Positions 1 through 9,206 of a stretch of DNA of 35,810 nucleotides are shown here, piece after piece. The DNA lies in contig JAKISU010000013.1 in assembly GCA_021648445.1 (NCBI GenBank), positions 1 through 35,810 on the forward strand. The letters are read 5' to 3'. A program made the position numbers and the translations under genes. Below the pieces are notes generated by a model. The model was not told where the DNA came from. It made no database searches and saw only the letters and a list, made by a program, of their open reading frames with translations. Position 1 is the stretch's first letter, and every line of letters begins with the position of its first letter. Source of the DNA: Flavobacteriaceae bacterium. Lineage in GTDB: Bacteria; Bacteroidota; Bacteroidia; Flavobacteriales; Flavobacteriaceae.

Positions 1-124
1 TTGAAAGTTTTACTGTAAAATCAACAGATTCTCACTACATTTTAAATATAAATTTCTCAAAAAAGATAAAATTGGGTTCTTGTTTTTTGAGAAAACTAAA
101 AAAATCAATTTTTAGAACCCGCCT
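1..124 (+). repeat. Left copy of a 124-bp inverted repeat at the window ends
   Basis: Bases 1-124 (ttgaaagttttactg...agaacccgcct) are the exact reverse complement of 35684-35807. Confidence 0.97.
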
Positions 125-159
125 AAATTAAGAGCGATTGTCATTCAGGCTCCTAGTAC

Positions 160-210
160 TCGGGGGAAGAATCTCAAGATTAGAGATTCTTCTCCCGATA
201 GCTATCGGGA
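160..210. repeat. Two adjacent palindromes (tcgggggaagaatctc...gagattcttctcccga and tcccgatagctatcggga)
   Basis: Near-perfect hairpin 160-198 (one G-T pair) overlapping a perfect 18-bp palindrome 193-210. Confidence 0.85.
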
Positions 211-321
211 CGTACCTCTAAATATTCATAATTGGATAGTAATATTGATAAAAATTATGTTGAAATCATGTTAATTAATATGTTTTGAAGAAATTTAATG
301 TTAAAATGATATAATCTTGAC

Positions 322-1194
322 ATGAAGAAATATGAATCTTTAGGGGCGCTTTTGGTTGATTACCGTAAGATCAATAATATATCTCAAGCAGATTTTGCCG
401 CAAATATCAATGTAGATACCCGAACTGTGCAAAGATGGGAGAAGAACGAAACGCTTGTCAAAGCTGAAAAAGAAAACGAAATAGCTCTTGAAACACTTTT
501 GCCTTATCAGTTAATAAGAAACCTCAATGCATTAATTGCCATACCTACATTTTACGATTTTAGAATTAGAAAATATTCACTCTCTGAGCTGTCAACTGAG
601 TTGCCGAATGCATCTTGGTTTAAGGAAAGAATGAATGATTTTACCAAAAGAATTCGTCCAATTGAACTTGAATCTGACATTGAGTATATTATGAGAGATA
701 TGCAGTCTCAGAAACACACTCCAAATCTTGTTAGTAAAGCATTGATACGCGAAGCTGTAAAATTACTTCCGGAATTGAACTTAGTTATTACAGATGATTC
801 GGGTTATTATTCCGGGCATAGCATCGTTTTTCCAATAAATTCAATCACTTTTGAAAAATTAAAAAATAGAGAAATTTCTGAAGAGCAAATAACAATCGAA
901 AATTTGGTGAATTATAAAACTCAGGCTCATCCCATTTTTTATAATTATGATACAACAGCTGATTGTAATGATAATGTATTTCATTTGGCACATTATTATT
1001 TTAATTTTTTTAGTGATTTACCAACAGATAATTATGATTTTTGTTCTTTTACCATTCGTTATGATTCATATTTGCTAAATGAACAACTTGGTTTAGAAAT
1101 AGTTTGGGAGGATAAAAAAAAGCAAAATAAACTAGGTTTAGAAGCTCCACCTCGGTTTTATAAAGGTAGTTTTAATGCATTTTTGTTTAAATAA
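322..1194 (+). CDS. XRE-type helix-turn-helix transcriptional regulator with uncharacterised C-terminal region
   Basis: N-terminus LGALLVDYRKINNISQADFAANINVDTRTVQRWEKNE is a typical HTH_3 motif. Confidence 0.8.
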   Translation: MKKYESLGALLVDYRKINNISQADFAANINVDTRTVQRWEKNETLVKAEKENEIALETLLPYQLIRNLNALIAIPTFYDFRIRKYSLSELSTELPNASWFKERMNDFTKRIRPIELESDIEYIMRDMQSQKHTPNLVSKALIREAVKLLPELNLVITDDSGYYSGHSIVFPINSITFEKLKNREISEEQITIENLVNYKTQAHPIFYNYDTTADCNDNVFHLAHYYFNFFSDLPTDNYDFCSFTIRYDSYLLNEQLGLEIVWEDKKKQNKLGLEAPPRFYKGSFNAFLFK

Positions 1195-1288
1195 TACCAA
1201 TTTAATCTATAAAATCCTCGACAGCGAGTCCGTCCGACCGGCACGGGCGAGTCTCGGGGATAGTTGGTTTCAAGAATTTTTTTATGTT

Positions 1289-1315
1289 CCTACAAGGTTT
1301 CAAAAACCTTGTAGG
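1289..1315. repeat. Palindrome cctacaaggtttcaaaaaccttgtagg
   Basis: 12-bp perfect stem, 3-nt loop, intergenic. Confidence 0.85.
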
Positions 1316-1529
1316 AGTAAAGAGGTAAAATAATATTTTTGCCCCTTTTAATTTTCCTTAAGTTCAATTTTATCATTAATGTCCGGTAATGTCTAGCATC
1401 AAATGTTTAACAGTCCCGAGACTTCGAGAGCCTAATATCTTTTAGTAGGACAATACTATTTTTATAGAACAAACCTCATTAAATCCTCATCCAAATCTAC
1501 TACCTTTACCAGCTCTAAAAGCCTAATCC

Positions 1530-2900
1530 TTGACCTTAAAAGCTTATACATCTGAGTTTCGCTATAATCTAAAACTGGCATATCCTGTTATACTAGGTAT
1601 GTTAGGACATACCTTGGTAGGCTTTGTTGATAATATTATGGTGGGTCAATTAGGTACAGCAGAGTTGGCAGCAGTATCTTTAGGGAATAGTTTTTTATTT
1701 ATTGCAATGTCTCTGGGTATCGGTTTCTCTACAGCTATTACGCCTTTAGTTGCAGAAGCAGATGGCGAAAAGAACATTAAAAAAGGAAAAGAAGCCTTTA
1801 ACCATGGCATTGTATTATGTACAGTTTTAGGAATCGTTTTGTTTTTAATGATACTAGCATTAAAACCACTGATGTATCACATGGGTCAACCTGAAGAGGT
1901 AGTACAATTTGCAATGCCATATTTGAATTTAGTGGCTTTTTCTTTAGTGCCTTTAATTATGTTTCAGGCATTTAAACAATTTGCTGATGGTTTATCGCAA
2001 ACCAAATATGCGATGTGGGCAACTATTTTAGCAAATGTGATCAATGTAGTGTTGAATTATATTCTCATTTTTGGAAAGTTCGGTTTTCCTGAATTGGGAA
2101 TTATAGGAGCTGCTATTGGTACACTCACATCTCGTATAATAATGTTGGCTTTTATCTGGATACTATTGAGGTCAAAAGATAAATTCAAACCATATTTTGA
2201 ACGTTTTAGTTTTAAGAACATCAAAAAATCGATGTTGAAAAAAATTATCAATTTAGGCTTTCCTTCAGCTTTACAAATGTTTTTTGAAGTAGCAATATTC
2301 ACCGCAGCAATATGGCTTTCAGGAGTTCTGGGTAAAAACCCACAAGCGGCAAATCAAATAGCTTTAAACCTATCATCTATGACTTTTATGGTAGCTATGG
2401 GCTTAGGAGCTGTTGCAATGATAAGAGTAGGTAATCAAAAAGGCTTAAAGAATTTTACAGATTTACGCCGTATAGCACTATCAATATTTTTATTGACCAT
2501 ATTGATAGAGGTTATTTTTGCAATGGTATTTATAATTTTTCATAATGATTTACCTAGATTATATCTTGATGAACATGATGCAATCAATCAAATAGATAAT
2601 TTTGAAGTAATTGCACTGGCTGCTAAATTAATATTGGTTGCAGCAATTTTCCAAATTACTGATGGCGTACAAGTGGTAGTATTAGGTGCTTTAAGAGGTT
2701 TGCAAGATGTGAAAATCCCCACATTACTTACCTTTATTGCCTATTGGGTTATTGGTTTTCCGATAAGTTATTTTTTAGGAAAAGAAGACGCATACGGCAG
2801 TGTTGGTATTTGGATTGGATTGTTAGCCGGATTGACAGCTTCTGCAATTATGTTGTATATTCGATTTCAATACTTAACTAAAAAGTTAATACTACGGTAA
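1530..2900 (+). CDS. MATE family efflux transporter
   Basis: 456 aa, polytopic membrane protein; LGMLGHTLVGFVDNIMVGQLGTAELAAVSLGNS is typical of MATE/NorM proteins. Starts at TTG. Confidence 0.92.
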   Translation: MTLKAYTSEFRYNLKLAYPVILGMLGHTLVGFVDNIMVGQLGTAELAAVSLGNSFLFIAMSLGIGFSTAITPLVAEADGEKNIKKGKEAFNHGIVLCTVLGIVLFLMILALKPLMYHMGQPEEVVQFAMPYLNLVAFSLVPLIMFQAFKQFADGLSQTKYAMWATILANVINVVLNYILIFGKFGFPELGIIGAAIGTLTSRIIMLAFIWILLRSKDKFKPYFERFSFKNIKKSMLKKIINLGFPSALQMFFEVAIFTAAIWLSGVLGKNPQAANQIALNLSSMTFMVAMGLGAVAMIRVGNQKGLKNFTDLRRIALSIFLLTILIEVIFAMVFIIFHNDLPRLYLDEHDAINQIDNFEVIALAAKLILVAAIFQITDGVQVVVLGALRGLQDVKIPTLLTFIAYWVIGFPISYFLGKEDAYGSVGIWIGLLAGLTASAIMLYIRFQYLTKKLILR

Positions 2901-4361
2901 ATGGGAATTGTTGTAAAACAATCATTTAAAAATACAATTATCCTCTTTGTGGGTTTTGCTATTGGCGGACTTAATGTATTGTTTTTATATACTCATTTTC
3001 TACATGAAGATTATTATGGATTAGTTATTTTTTTACTCTCTGCTGCGAATATTTTACTGCCATTATTAGTATTTGGCATGCATAATACCATCATCAAATT
3101 CTTTACTTCGTATAAAACTAAATTAGAGCAAGATCAATTTTTAACAAGCTCATTGTTGTTACCACTATTGATAATTATTCCATTAGCATTGATAGGTACA
3201 ATTACTTATGAAACAATTTCTGATTGGATCTCTCAAAAAAACATCATTATAAAACCCTATTCATATCTTATTTTTATAGTTGCCGTCTTTATGGGGTATT
3301 TTGAAGTATTTTATGCCTTTAGTAAAGTGCAATTACAATCGGTTTTTGGTAATTTTATCAAAGAGATATTTACAAGAATTTGTACTACTTTTTTATTGTT
3401 GGCAGTCTATTTACAATGGATAAATCAAGTAGATTTTATTTATGCATTAGCGGTTGTTTATGGTATAAGAATGCTCATCATGATGGTCTATGCATTTATG
3501 ATTTATAAACCTCAATTCATTTTGAAACTACCGGATAATATCAAAGAGATTGTATCCTATTCTTTTTATATTATTTTGGCAGGATCGGCAAGTGGAATAT
3601 TGTTAGAGATTGATAAAACCATGATTCCCCAAATAGAGCAAATTGCAGAAGTTGCTTATTATTCGGTAGGTATATATATAGCATCAGTTATAGGGATACC
3701 TTCAAGGGCAATGCAGCAAATTATCAATCCAATCACAGCAAAAGAACTTAATGCTAATAATTTAGAAGAGGTTGGAAAATTATATCAAAAGAGTTCTATT
3801 ACCTTGTTGATTGCCGGTGGGCTATTATTTTTATTGATAAATTCAAATGTAAAAGATTTATATGTTCTTATCAATAAACCGGAATACTCAGTTGGAGTAT
3901 TAATTGTTTTAATGATTTCGGTATCAGAGATCTATAAATTAGCATTAGGCACTAATGGGGCAATATTGACAAATTCAAAATATTATAAGATGTTTTTCTA
4001 TTTTTCAATTGCTATGGCATTGAGTGTGATTTTGTTGAACAAATGGCTTATTCATGAATTAGGCATTAATGGTGCAGCTTTAGCAACTTTGATAGTTGTA
4101 TTGACTTTTTCATCGTTTAAGATTTTATATGTTCAACAAAAATTAAAAATGCAACCATTTAGTACAAAAACCATTAAAGTATTAGTGTTGATTGGGGCAT
4201 TATACGCTTCACTATATTTTATAGATGTAGGTTTACACCCAATAGTAAACATTGCTATAAAATCAGTACTCATTACTTTAGTCTATATAGTTGTAATTTA
4301 TAAACTGAATATATCTGAAGAAGTAAACAGTCTGTTGAATAGATATGTCATAAAGAAATAA
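2901..4361 (+). CDS. Oligosaccharide flippase family (Wzx/MVF-like) membrane protein
   Basis: 486 aa polytopic protein with polysaccharide-biosynthesis flippase-like pattern; directly abuts the MATE gene. Confidence 0.8.
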   Translation: MGIVVKQSFKNTIILFVGFAIGGLNVLFLYTHFLHEDYYGLVIFLLSAANILLPLLVFGMHNTIIKFFTSYKTKLEQDQFLTSSLLLPLLIIIPLALIGTITYETISDWISQKNIIIKPYSYLIFIVAVFMGYFEVFYAFSKVQLQSVFGNFIKEIFTRICTTFLLLAVYLQWINQVDFIYALAVVYGIRMLIMMVYAFMIYKPQFILKLPDNIKEIVSYSFYIILAGSASGILLEIDKTMIPQIEQIAEVAYYSVGIYIASVIGIPSRAMQQIINPITAKELNANNLEEVGKLYQKSSITLLIAGGLLFLLINSNVKDLYVLINKPEYSVGVLIVLMISVSEIYKLALGTNGAILTNSKYYKMFFYFSIAMALSVILLNKWLIHELGINGAALATLIVVLTFSSFKILYVQQKLKMQPFSTKTIKVLVLIGALYASLYFIDVGLHPIVNIAIKSVLITLVYIVVIYKLNISEEVNSLLNRYVIKK

Positions 4362-4382
4362 AGTAATATTACTAAAATAAAA

Positions 4383-4413
4383 AAATCCTGTATCATTTAA
4401 GACAACAGGATTT
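4383..4413. terminator. Hairpin aaatcctgt...acaggattt (bidirectional terminator candidate)
   Basis: 9-bp stem 4383-4391/4405-4413 with A/T tracts, just after the flippase stop codon. Confidence 0.7.
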
Positions 4414-4730
4414 CTTAGCTTTTTCTTTCCTCTAGCAATCCAGAGTTTTTTAAATCTATAAATTCCCCAATGGTTTGCGCACCCTTGTCAGTCAGACGAG
4501 TCTCAAGATTTCCTACTTTACCTCTCTGAGCCTGAGAGGGCGGAACTTTTTTTTAAAGTTCAGAGTAAGATAAATTAAACTTTGACTTCAATTTTTAAAG
4601 AATTAATTTTTTTCGATTTGCGAATATATATTTATTAGAAACAAATCATACAAATCATGACGATCTTTTATTAACAGAATAGGTTTTTTTGTTGATAACA
4701 GCTTATTAAAGGGATCATATATAAAAAGAA

Positions 4731-4761
4731 AAATCCTGCACCATTACTGATAACAGGATTT
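4731..4761. terminator. Second similar hairpin aaatcctg...caggattt
   Basis: 8-bp stem 4731-4738/4754-4761, near-copy of the hairpin at 4383; T-rich on the minus strand. Confidence 0.6.
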
Positions 4762-5087
4762 CTCGCATTTAACCCCTTTCATAGTCTTTTCAAGTTTTTT
4801 TAATCCCTTAATACTTCTAACCTTTCCCTTTTTAGAAAGATCTTTTTGTATTTTTTTTACTTTATAATCTTACTTTTTTTATGGTATTTTCCTTTTTTGA
4901 TTTGTAATAATAAAAATCGTTACCTTCATGAGAGTTACCAAAGTTATCATAAAAATTAATATACTCAAATCATATAGCTTTTCGGGAGTTTTGGCGAAAG
5001 TTATTTTTTTCTTTAAAAAGGCAATCCCGAAGCCTCAATCATAGCCTTTGTTATGGTTTTATTTTTTAACACATTTAAAGGGAAAAA

Positions 5088-5109
5088 CCCGCCTGCCGGA
5101 CGGGCAGGG
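5088..5109. repeat. GC-rich palindromic intergenic repeat cccgcctgccggacgggcaggg
   Basis: Self-complementary GC-rich island in AT-rich sequence; a related copy lies at 14109-14128. Confidence 0.7.
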
Positions 5110-5276
5110 AACGAGTCAAAAAACCTAAAAGCTGTGTGGTTTAAGTATAGTATCAAAATAACCATTATCAAAGCCTTTACTATAAACTCAGTTTGGATTA
5201 TGAAATTTATGACACATTTATAACCTTTATTGTTAATACTTCTTTTATAAATTTCTTTATTTGCAACATTAATTAT

Positions 5277-5342
5277 TGAACTCGTTTAAACTTTTTCTAT
5301 TCCCTAAAAAATGGTTAAATACAAAAAGTTTAAACGAGTTCA
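5277..5342. repeat. 20-bp perfect inverted repeat tgaactcgtttaaacttttt / aaaaagtttaaacgagttca
   Basis: Arms 5277-5296 and 5323-5342, 26-nt spacer, ending 17 bp before the next start codon. Confidence 0.9.
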
Positions 5343-5359
5343 TTTAGAAACTATTAAGA

Positions 5360-5974
5360 ATGAGCTATCTATTACCATTAGTTATAGGTTTTATTTCTGC
5401 GTTTATAGGACTTTTAGCTCCGTCAATGTTGAATATGACAGCTGCCAGAACTAGTATTGAAAAAGGAAGAAAAGCCGGAATTACCTTTGCTGCAGGTGCT
5501 GCTTCGGTTGTTTTTATTCAAGGATTTATTGCTGTAACCTTTGCCAAATATTTAGCAGCACACCCTGAAGTAATTATAAAATTAAAAACTGCCGCAGTTT
5601 TTGTGCTTTTTGGATTGGCTATTTTCTTTTTTATACAAGCACGAAAAAAATTTAAAGCTGAAGGAAAACAAAAAAAAGGAAATAACTACTTAACCGGATT
5701 TGGAATGTCATCATTAAATATGTTGGCGATACCCTTTTATTTAGCGATGGTAACATTAGCTGAAAGCAAAGGTTGGATGACTATAGAACAACCGTTTTCA
5801 ATCATTTATGTTATTGGTGCGGTTTTGGGTGCTTTTTCATTATTTTCAATATATGCCAGCTTTGCGGAAATTATTGCTAAAAAGGCACAATTTATTGCTA
5901 AAAACATTAATTATATTTTAAGTATTTTATTTGTTGTATTGGCATTGTTGACATTAATAAAGTTATTAGTGTAA
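5360..5974 (+). CDS. LysE family translocator
   Basis: 204 aa membrane protein; LPLVIGFISAFIGLLAPSMLNMTAARTSIEKGRKAGITFAAGAA. Confidence 0.8.
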   Translation: MSYLLPLVIGFISAFIGLLAPSMLNMTAARTSIEKGRKAGITFAAGAASVVFIQGFIAVTFAKYLAAHPEVIIKLKTAAVFVLFGLAIFFFIQARKKFKAEGKQKKGNNYLTGFGMSSLNMLAIPFYLAMVTLAESKGWMTIEQPFSIIYVIGAVLGAFSLFSIYASFAEIIAKKAQFIAKNINYILSILFVVLALLTLIKLLV

Positions 5975-6069
5975 ATCAGTTGTGTATTTTGAATAAATTA
6001 GATGAAAACCGATGTAGGAATTGATGAATTTTACTCAAAATTCACAACTGGTTAGTGTAAATTAATTAT

Positions 6070-6077
6070 TATATTTG
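6070..6077 (+). promoter_or_regulatory. Bacteroidetes -7 promoter element TATATTTG
   Basis: Matches TAnnTTTG 20 bp upstream of the DinB-family ATG. Confidence 0.55.
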
Positions 6078-6097
6078 CGACTAAGCGTAAAATTTTA

Positions 6098-6601
6098 ATG
6101 GCATATAATATGATTGAAGCTATTGAGTATAATCTTAAAAGAGGTATTAGATTGTTAAATACTATTACAGATATTCAATATAGTGATACTTCTATTGAAC
6201 CATATCATTCAAGTATAGGAGGACATATGCGACATATTTTAGATGTTTTTGATTGTATTTTTTGTGGCTTAGAATCAAAAAAAGTTGATTTAGCAGCAAG
6301 AAAACGTAATGAATTGGCAGAACAGAAAACTGCTTATGGATTGGCTTATTTTGAAGAAACACTAGAGCAATTAAATGCTTTAAAAGGAGTTGATCTAAAT
6401 CAAATGGTTGAAGTTTCTGATGATTTAGGTTTAGGTACAGTTACTACAAATTATACATTGGCTTCTGCTTTAATTCAAGCCCATAGTCATGCGATTCATC
6501 ATTTTGCCAGTATCGGTTATATTATTTCTAAATTAGGGATAGAATTACCGGATGCTGATTTTGGTTATAATCCTACAACGCCAAGACTGACTCAAATTTA
6601 A
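6098..6601 (+). CDS. DinB family protein
   Basis: 167 aa; HSSIGGHMRHILDVFDC and AHSHAIHHFASIGYI match the DinB-like four-helix His pattern. Confidence 0.8.
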   Translation: MAYNMIEAIEYNLKRGIRLLNTITDIQYSDTSIEPYHSSIGGHMRHILDVFDCIFCGLESKKVDLAARKRNELAEQKTAYGLAYFEETLEQLNALKGVDLNQMVEVSDDLGLGTVTTNYTLASALIQAHSHAIHHFASIGYIISKLGIELPDADFGYNPTTPRLTQI

Positions 6602-7761
6602 TAGTTAACATATACCCAACCTTTATAAGTTTTTACCTTATTGGTTAATTCATCTTTAACTTTAAGAAAATAAAAATAAGTACCTACAGGAACTAATGTG
6701 CCTTTTGCTAATGTTCGATTATGTTCAGAGAGCCCTCCCCAAGAATTATCATAATTTTCCCTTTTATAAAGTAAGCTTCCCCAACGGTCATAAATTTCTA
6801 TACTATTTTCTTGTGTTAGATCTATTCCATTAATCTCAAAGACATCGTTTGAACCATCTCCGTTAGGAGAAAAACCTGTATTTACTGTGATTTCATCCTC
6901 ATTTGGTTCAGAGGCAATTGTTAAAACAATATAATCGTCAGGAATAAAAAATAATGACGTAATTGAACCGCTATCTGAGTCACCAGAAACGGCACTTCTT
7001 CCTAAATTTTCCCACCTTAATGTAGTTTCACTCCATCCAACAACTCTTAAAAAATTGACATCTTCGGTTAAATTTGGTATATCACTATCAGTATCCCACG
7101 TAAGTGTAACCTCAACCTCTTGATTGCCATTCAAATCCCAAAACTCTTTATCATTTACTTTAGAAAGGATAGGAGAGAAGCTTGTTGTGTCAAAATTTGT
7201 TGTAAATGTTGTAGGTGCATTAGGGTCTTCAAAAAAGTAGGCACTTTTAAAGGTTGTTATTGAGGCAGGCTCTGAAATATGTAGAGACCTTAATTTATCA
7301 TTATGTCCTATTGGAAATGAAAAATCAATATTCCCAAAAATCATTGCATAACCATCTACGTGTTCATTATTGGTTTCACCAGAATATGTGGCTTGAAGAA
7401 ACTCTAATGCAATATCAATATTATTTCTAGGTGTAAAAACCTTGCCGCTTATAAAATCAAGATGATTATAAACACCTAACGAGGTTTCTAAATTTAAACC
7501 ATCTGGCACATCAACTTCAACATTAAAAAATTCAGCAATTGATGAGCCGGATACATTTAATTGCATGGTTCCATAAAAGCCAACCAACCCTAAATTAGTA
7601 TCAAATACGCCATCATTAATAAGATGGGTATGAAAACCTACTTGCCCTTCATCATGTATTTGGATATCTCCAAAATTATGAAATGCTGTTTGGGTCATGG
7701 CTGATTGAACCATACAAATAGTGACAATAATAATTAGACCTGTATTTTTATATAAATTCAT
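6598..7761 (-). CDS. Secreted protein with gliding-motility-associated (T9SS type B) C-terminal domain
   Basis: C-terminus NTGFSPNGDGSNDVFEINGID...IEIYDRWGSLLYKRENYDNSWGG...VPVGTYFYFLKVKD...YKGWVYVNY is a classic CHU_C domain; N-terminal signal peptide. Confidence 0.92.
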   Translation of the reverse strand: MNLYKNTGLIIIVTICMVQSAMTQTAFHNFGDIQIHDEGQVGFHTHLINDGVFDTNLGLVGFYGTMQLNVSGSSIAEFFNVEVDVPDGLNLETSLGVYNHLDFISGKVFTPRNNIDIALEFLQATYSGETNNEHVDGYAMIFGNIDFSFPIGHNDKLRSLHISEPASITTFKSAYFFEDPNAPTTFTTNFDTTSFSPILSKVNDKEFWDLNGNQEVEVTLTWDTDSDIPNLTEDVNFLRVVGWSETTLRWENLGRSAVSGDSDSGSITSLFFIPDDYIVLTIASEPNEDEITVNTGFSPNGDGSNDVFEINGIDLTQENSIEIYDRWGSLLYKRENYDNSWGGLSEHNRTLAKGTLVPVGTYFYFLKVKDELTNKVKTYKGWVYVNY

Positions 7762-7769
7762 TTTTTTAT

Positions 7770-9059
7770 TTAAAAATCCATAATTGAAAACATAAACTCA
7801 GAATCATAATCATCTCTATCACCTGAACCATCATCATTATCACCAATATTAACTCTAAACCCTGTTGCAGTTTGGTTATAATAGGTAATACCCGGATCAT
7901 CATTTCCAGCACCATTTCTATCTGGTTGTGTTAACAGGATGATATAATTTGCATCAGGCATTGCTGAGTTAAAGGTAATTTGATAGTCTCCTTGATTTAA
8001 TCTTGTTACTGTTGCTCCTTGAATTTTTATTGCTGTACCATTCGAAGCCACTTTACCCATTGCCTTGATGGGACTCAGCGAAGCTAGGTTTACCGTTTGA
8101 CTGCTACCATCTTCAATACCTACTGTTAGGGTCGTTCCTGCCAACCCGAGACTTTCTATGTTTTGATTATCTGTGGAGGGATCACCTTGCGGTCCTTGTG
8201 GACCTACAGCACCATCTACACCGTCAGTTCCGTTTGTACCATCTGCACCATCCGCTCCCGCAGTACCAGTTAAACCTATTGGACCTTGCGGACCTATAGC
8301 GCCATCCGCACCGTCGGCACCATCTGCACCGTCAGTTCCGTTTGTACCATCTGCTCCGTCCGCTCCCGCAGTACCAGTTAAACCTATTGGACCTACAGCA
8401 CCATCAACTCCGTCAGTACCATTTGTACCTGCCGAACCTGTTAAACCTATTGGACCTTGTATTCCTTGCTCCCCCTGTGGACCTTGTGGACCGGTAGGAC
8501 CTTGTAAAAGTATAGGTGTTAAGTCGATAGTTTGTGTACCGCCATCCTGAAGTGTTAGTGTAATAATATTAGTTGTATTGTTAAGACTGAATGCAGTAAT
8601 TTGTTGATTGTCTGTATTGTCTAAATATCCACTTAAGTTAACCATTCCACCATCTTCTAAGGTTAAGATGTTCGTTGTGTTATCAAGGCTGATCTGTTGG
8701 TTATCTGTGTTTACATAAATTGATAAATCTACTGTACCTCCATTTTCTAGGATAAGAATGTTTGTATTTGAATCAAAGCTTAACGCTTGATTATCTGTAC
8801 CAGAAATGCATAAACTATTCCATATTCCTATATATTGAAAAACACATTGTTCATCAGTATTATATACCAATGCTCCAATAAGCGGAGTAATATTATTCAT
8901 TTCAATAGTTGAAACTCTAGTTAAGACAAATACTTTATCCGAACTTTCTAACTCTAGAAGTGAAGATATGTCGATTACATTTGGGTTGTCGCCTATTTTT
9001 ACTTGTCCATATATCGATGAAGTAATTAATAGTGCTGTTAAAAATTTGAAAAATTTCAT
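7770..9059 (-). CDS. Exported collagen-like (Gly-X-Y triple helix repeat) protein
   Basis: Signal peptide, DNQxxSLDxxTNILTLxDGG-type repeats, then GPTGPQGPQGEQGIQGPIGLTG...GADGADGTNGTDG repeats and a globular C-terminus. Confidence 0.9.
   Translation of the reverse strand: MKFFKFLTALLITSSIYGQVKIGDNPNVIDISSLLELESSDKVFVLTRVSTIEMNNITPLIGALVYNTDEQCVFQYIGIWNSLCISGTDNQALSFDSNTNILILENGGTVDLSIYVNTDNQQISLDNTTNILTLEDGGMVNLSGYLDNTDNQQITAFSLNNTTNIITLTLQDGGTQTIDLTPILLQGPTGPQGPQGEQGIQGPIGLTGSAGTNGTDGVDGAVGPIGLTGTAGADGADGTNGTDGADGADGADGAIGPQGPIGLTGTAGADGADGTNGTDGVDGAVGPQGPQGDPSTDNQNIESLGLAGTTLTVGIEDGSSQTVNLASLSPIKAMGKVASNGTAIKIQGATVTRLNQGDYQITFNSAMPDANYIILLTQPDRNGAGNDDPGITYYNQTATGFRVNIGDNDDGSGDRDDYDSEFMFSIMDF
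8173..8500. repeat. DNA repeat tract encoding Gly-X-Y collagen repeats
   Basis: Repeated blocks such as ccagttaaacctattggacct and ccgtcagttccgtttgtaccatctgc. Confidence 0.85.
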
Positions 9060-9206
9060 AGTATTATATAAGGTTTAGCGAATTATTCTAAAAACTAGAA
9101 CGATTAAACTAATTAAATATTATTTCTGCTTATGCTTATATAACAACTGACAACATTATTTTCCTAGTCAAAGTAATAATTAAAGTTTGTTGATAAAAAA
9201 AGGAGT

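Noticed and set aside
2057-2302. 81-aa minus-strand ORF
   Set aside because: Antisense to the MATE transporter gene; spurious.
8173-8550. 125-aa plus-strand ORF rich in Pro/Ala/Ser (PSAPSAPSVPFVPSAPSAP)
   Set aside because: Antisense reading of the collagen Gly-X-Y repeat; GGN codons read backwards give proline codons.
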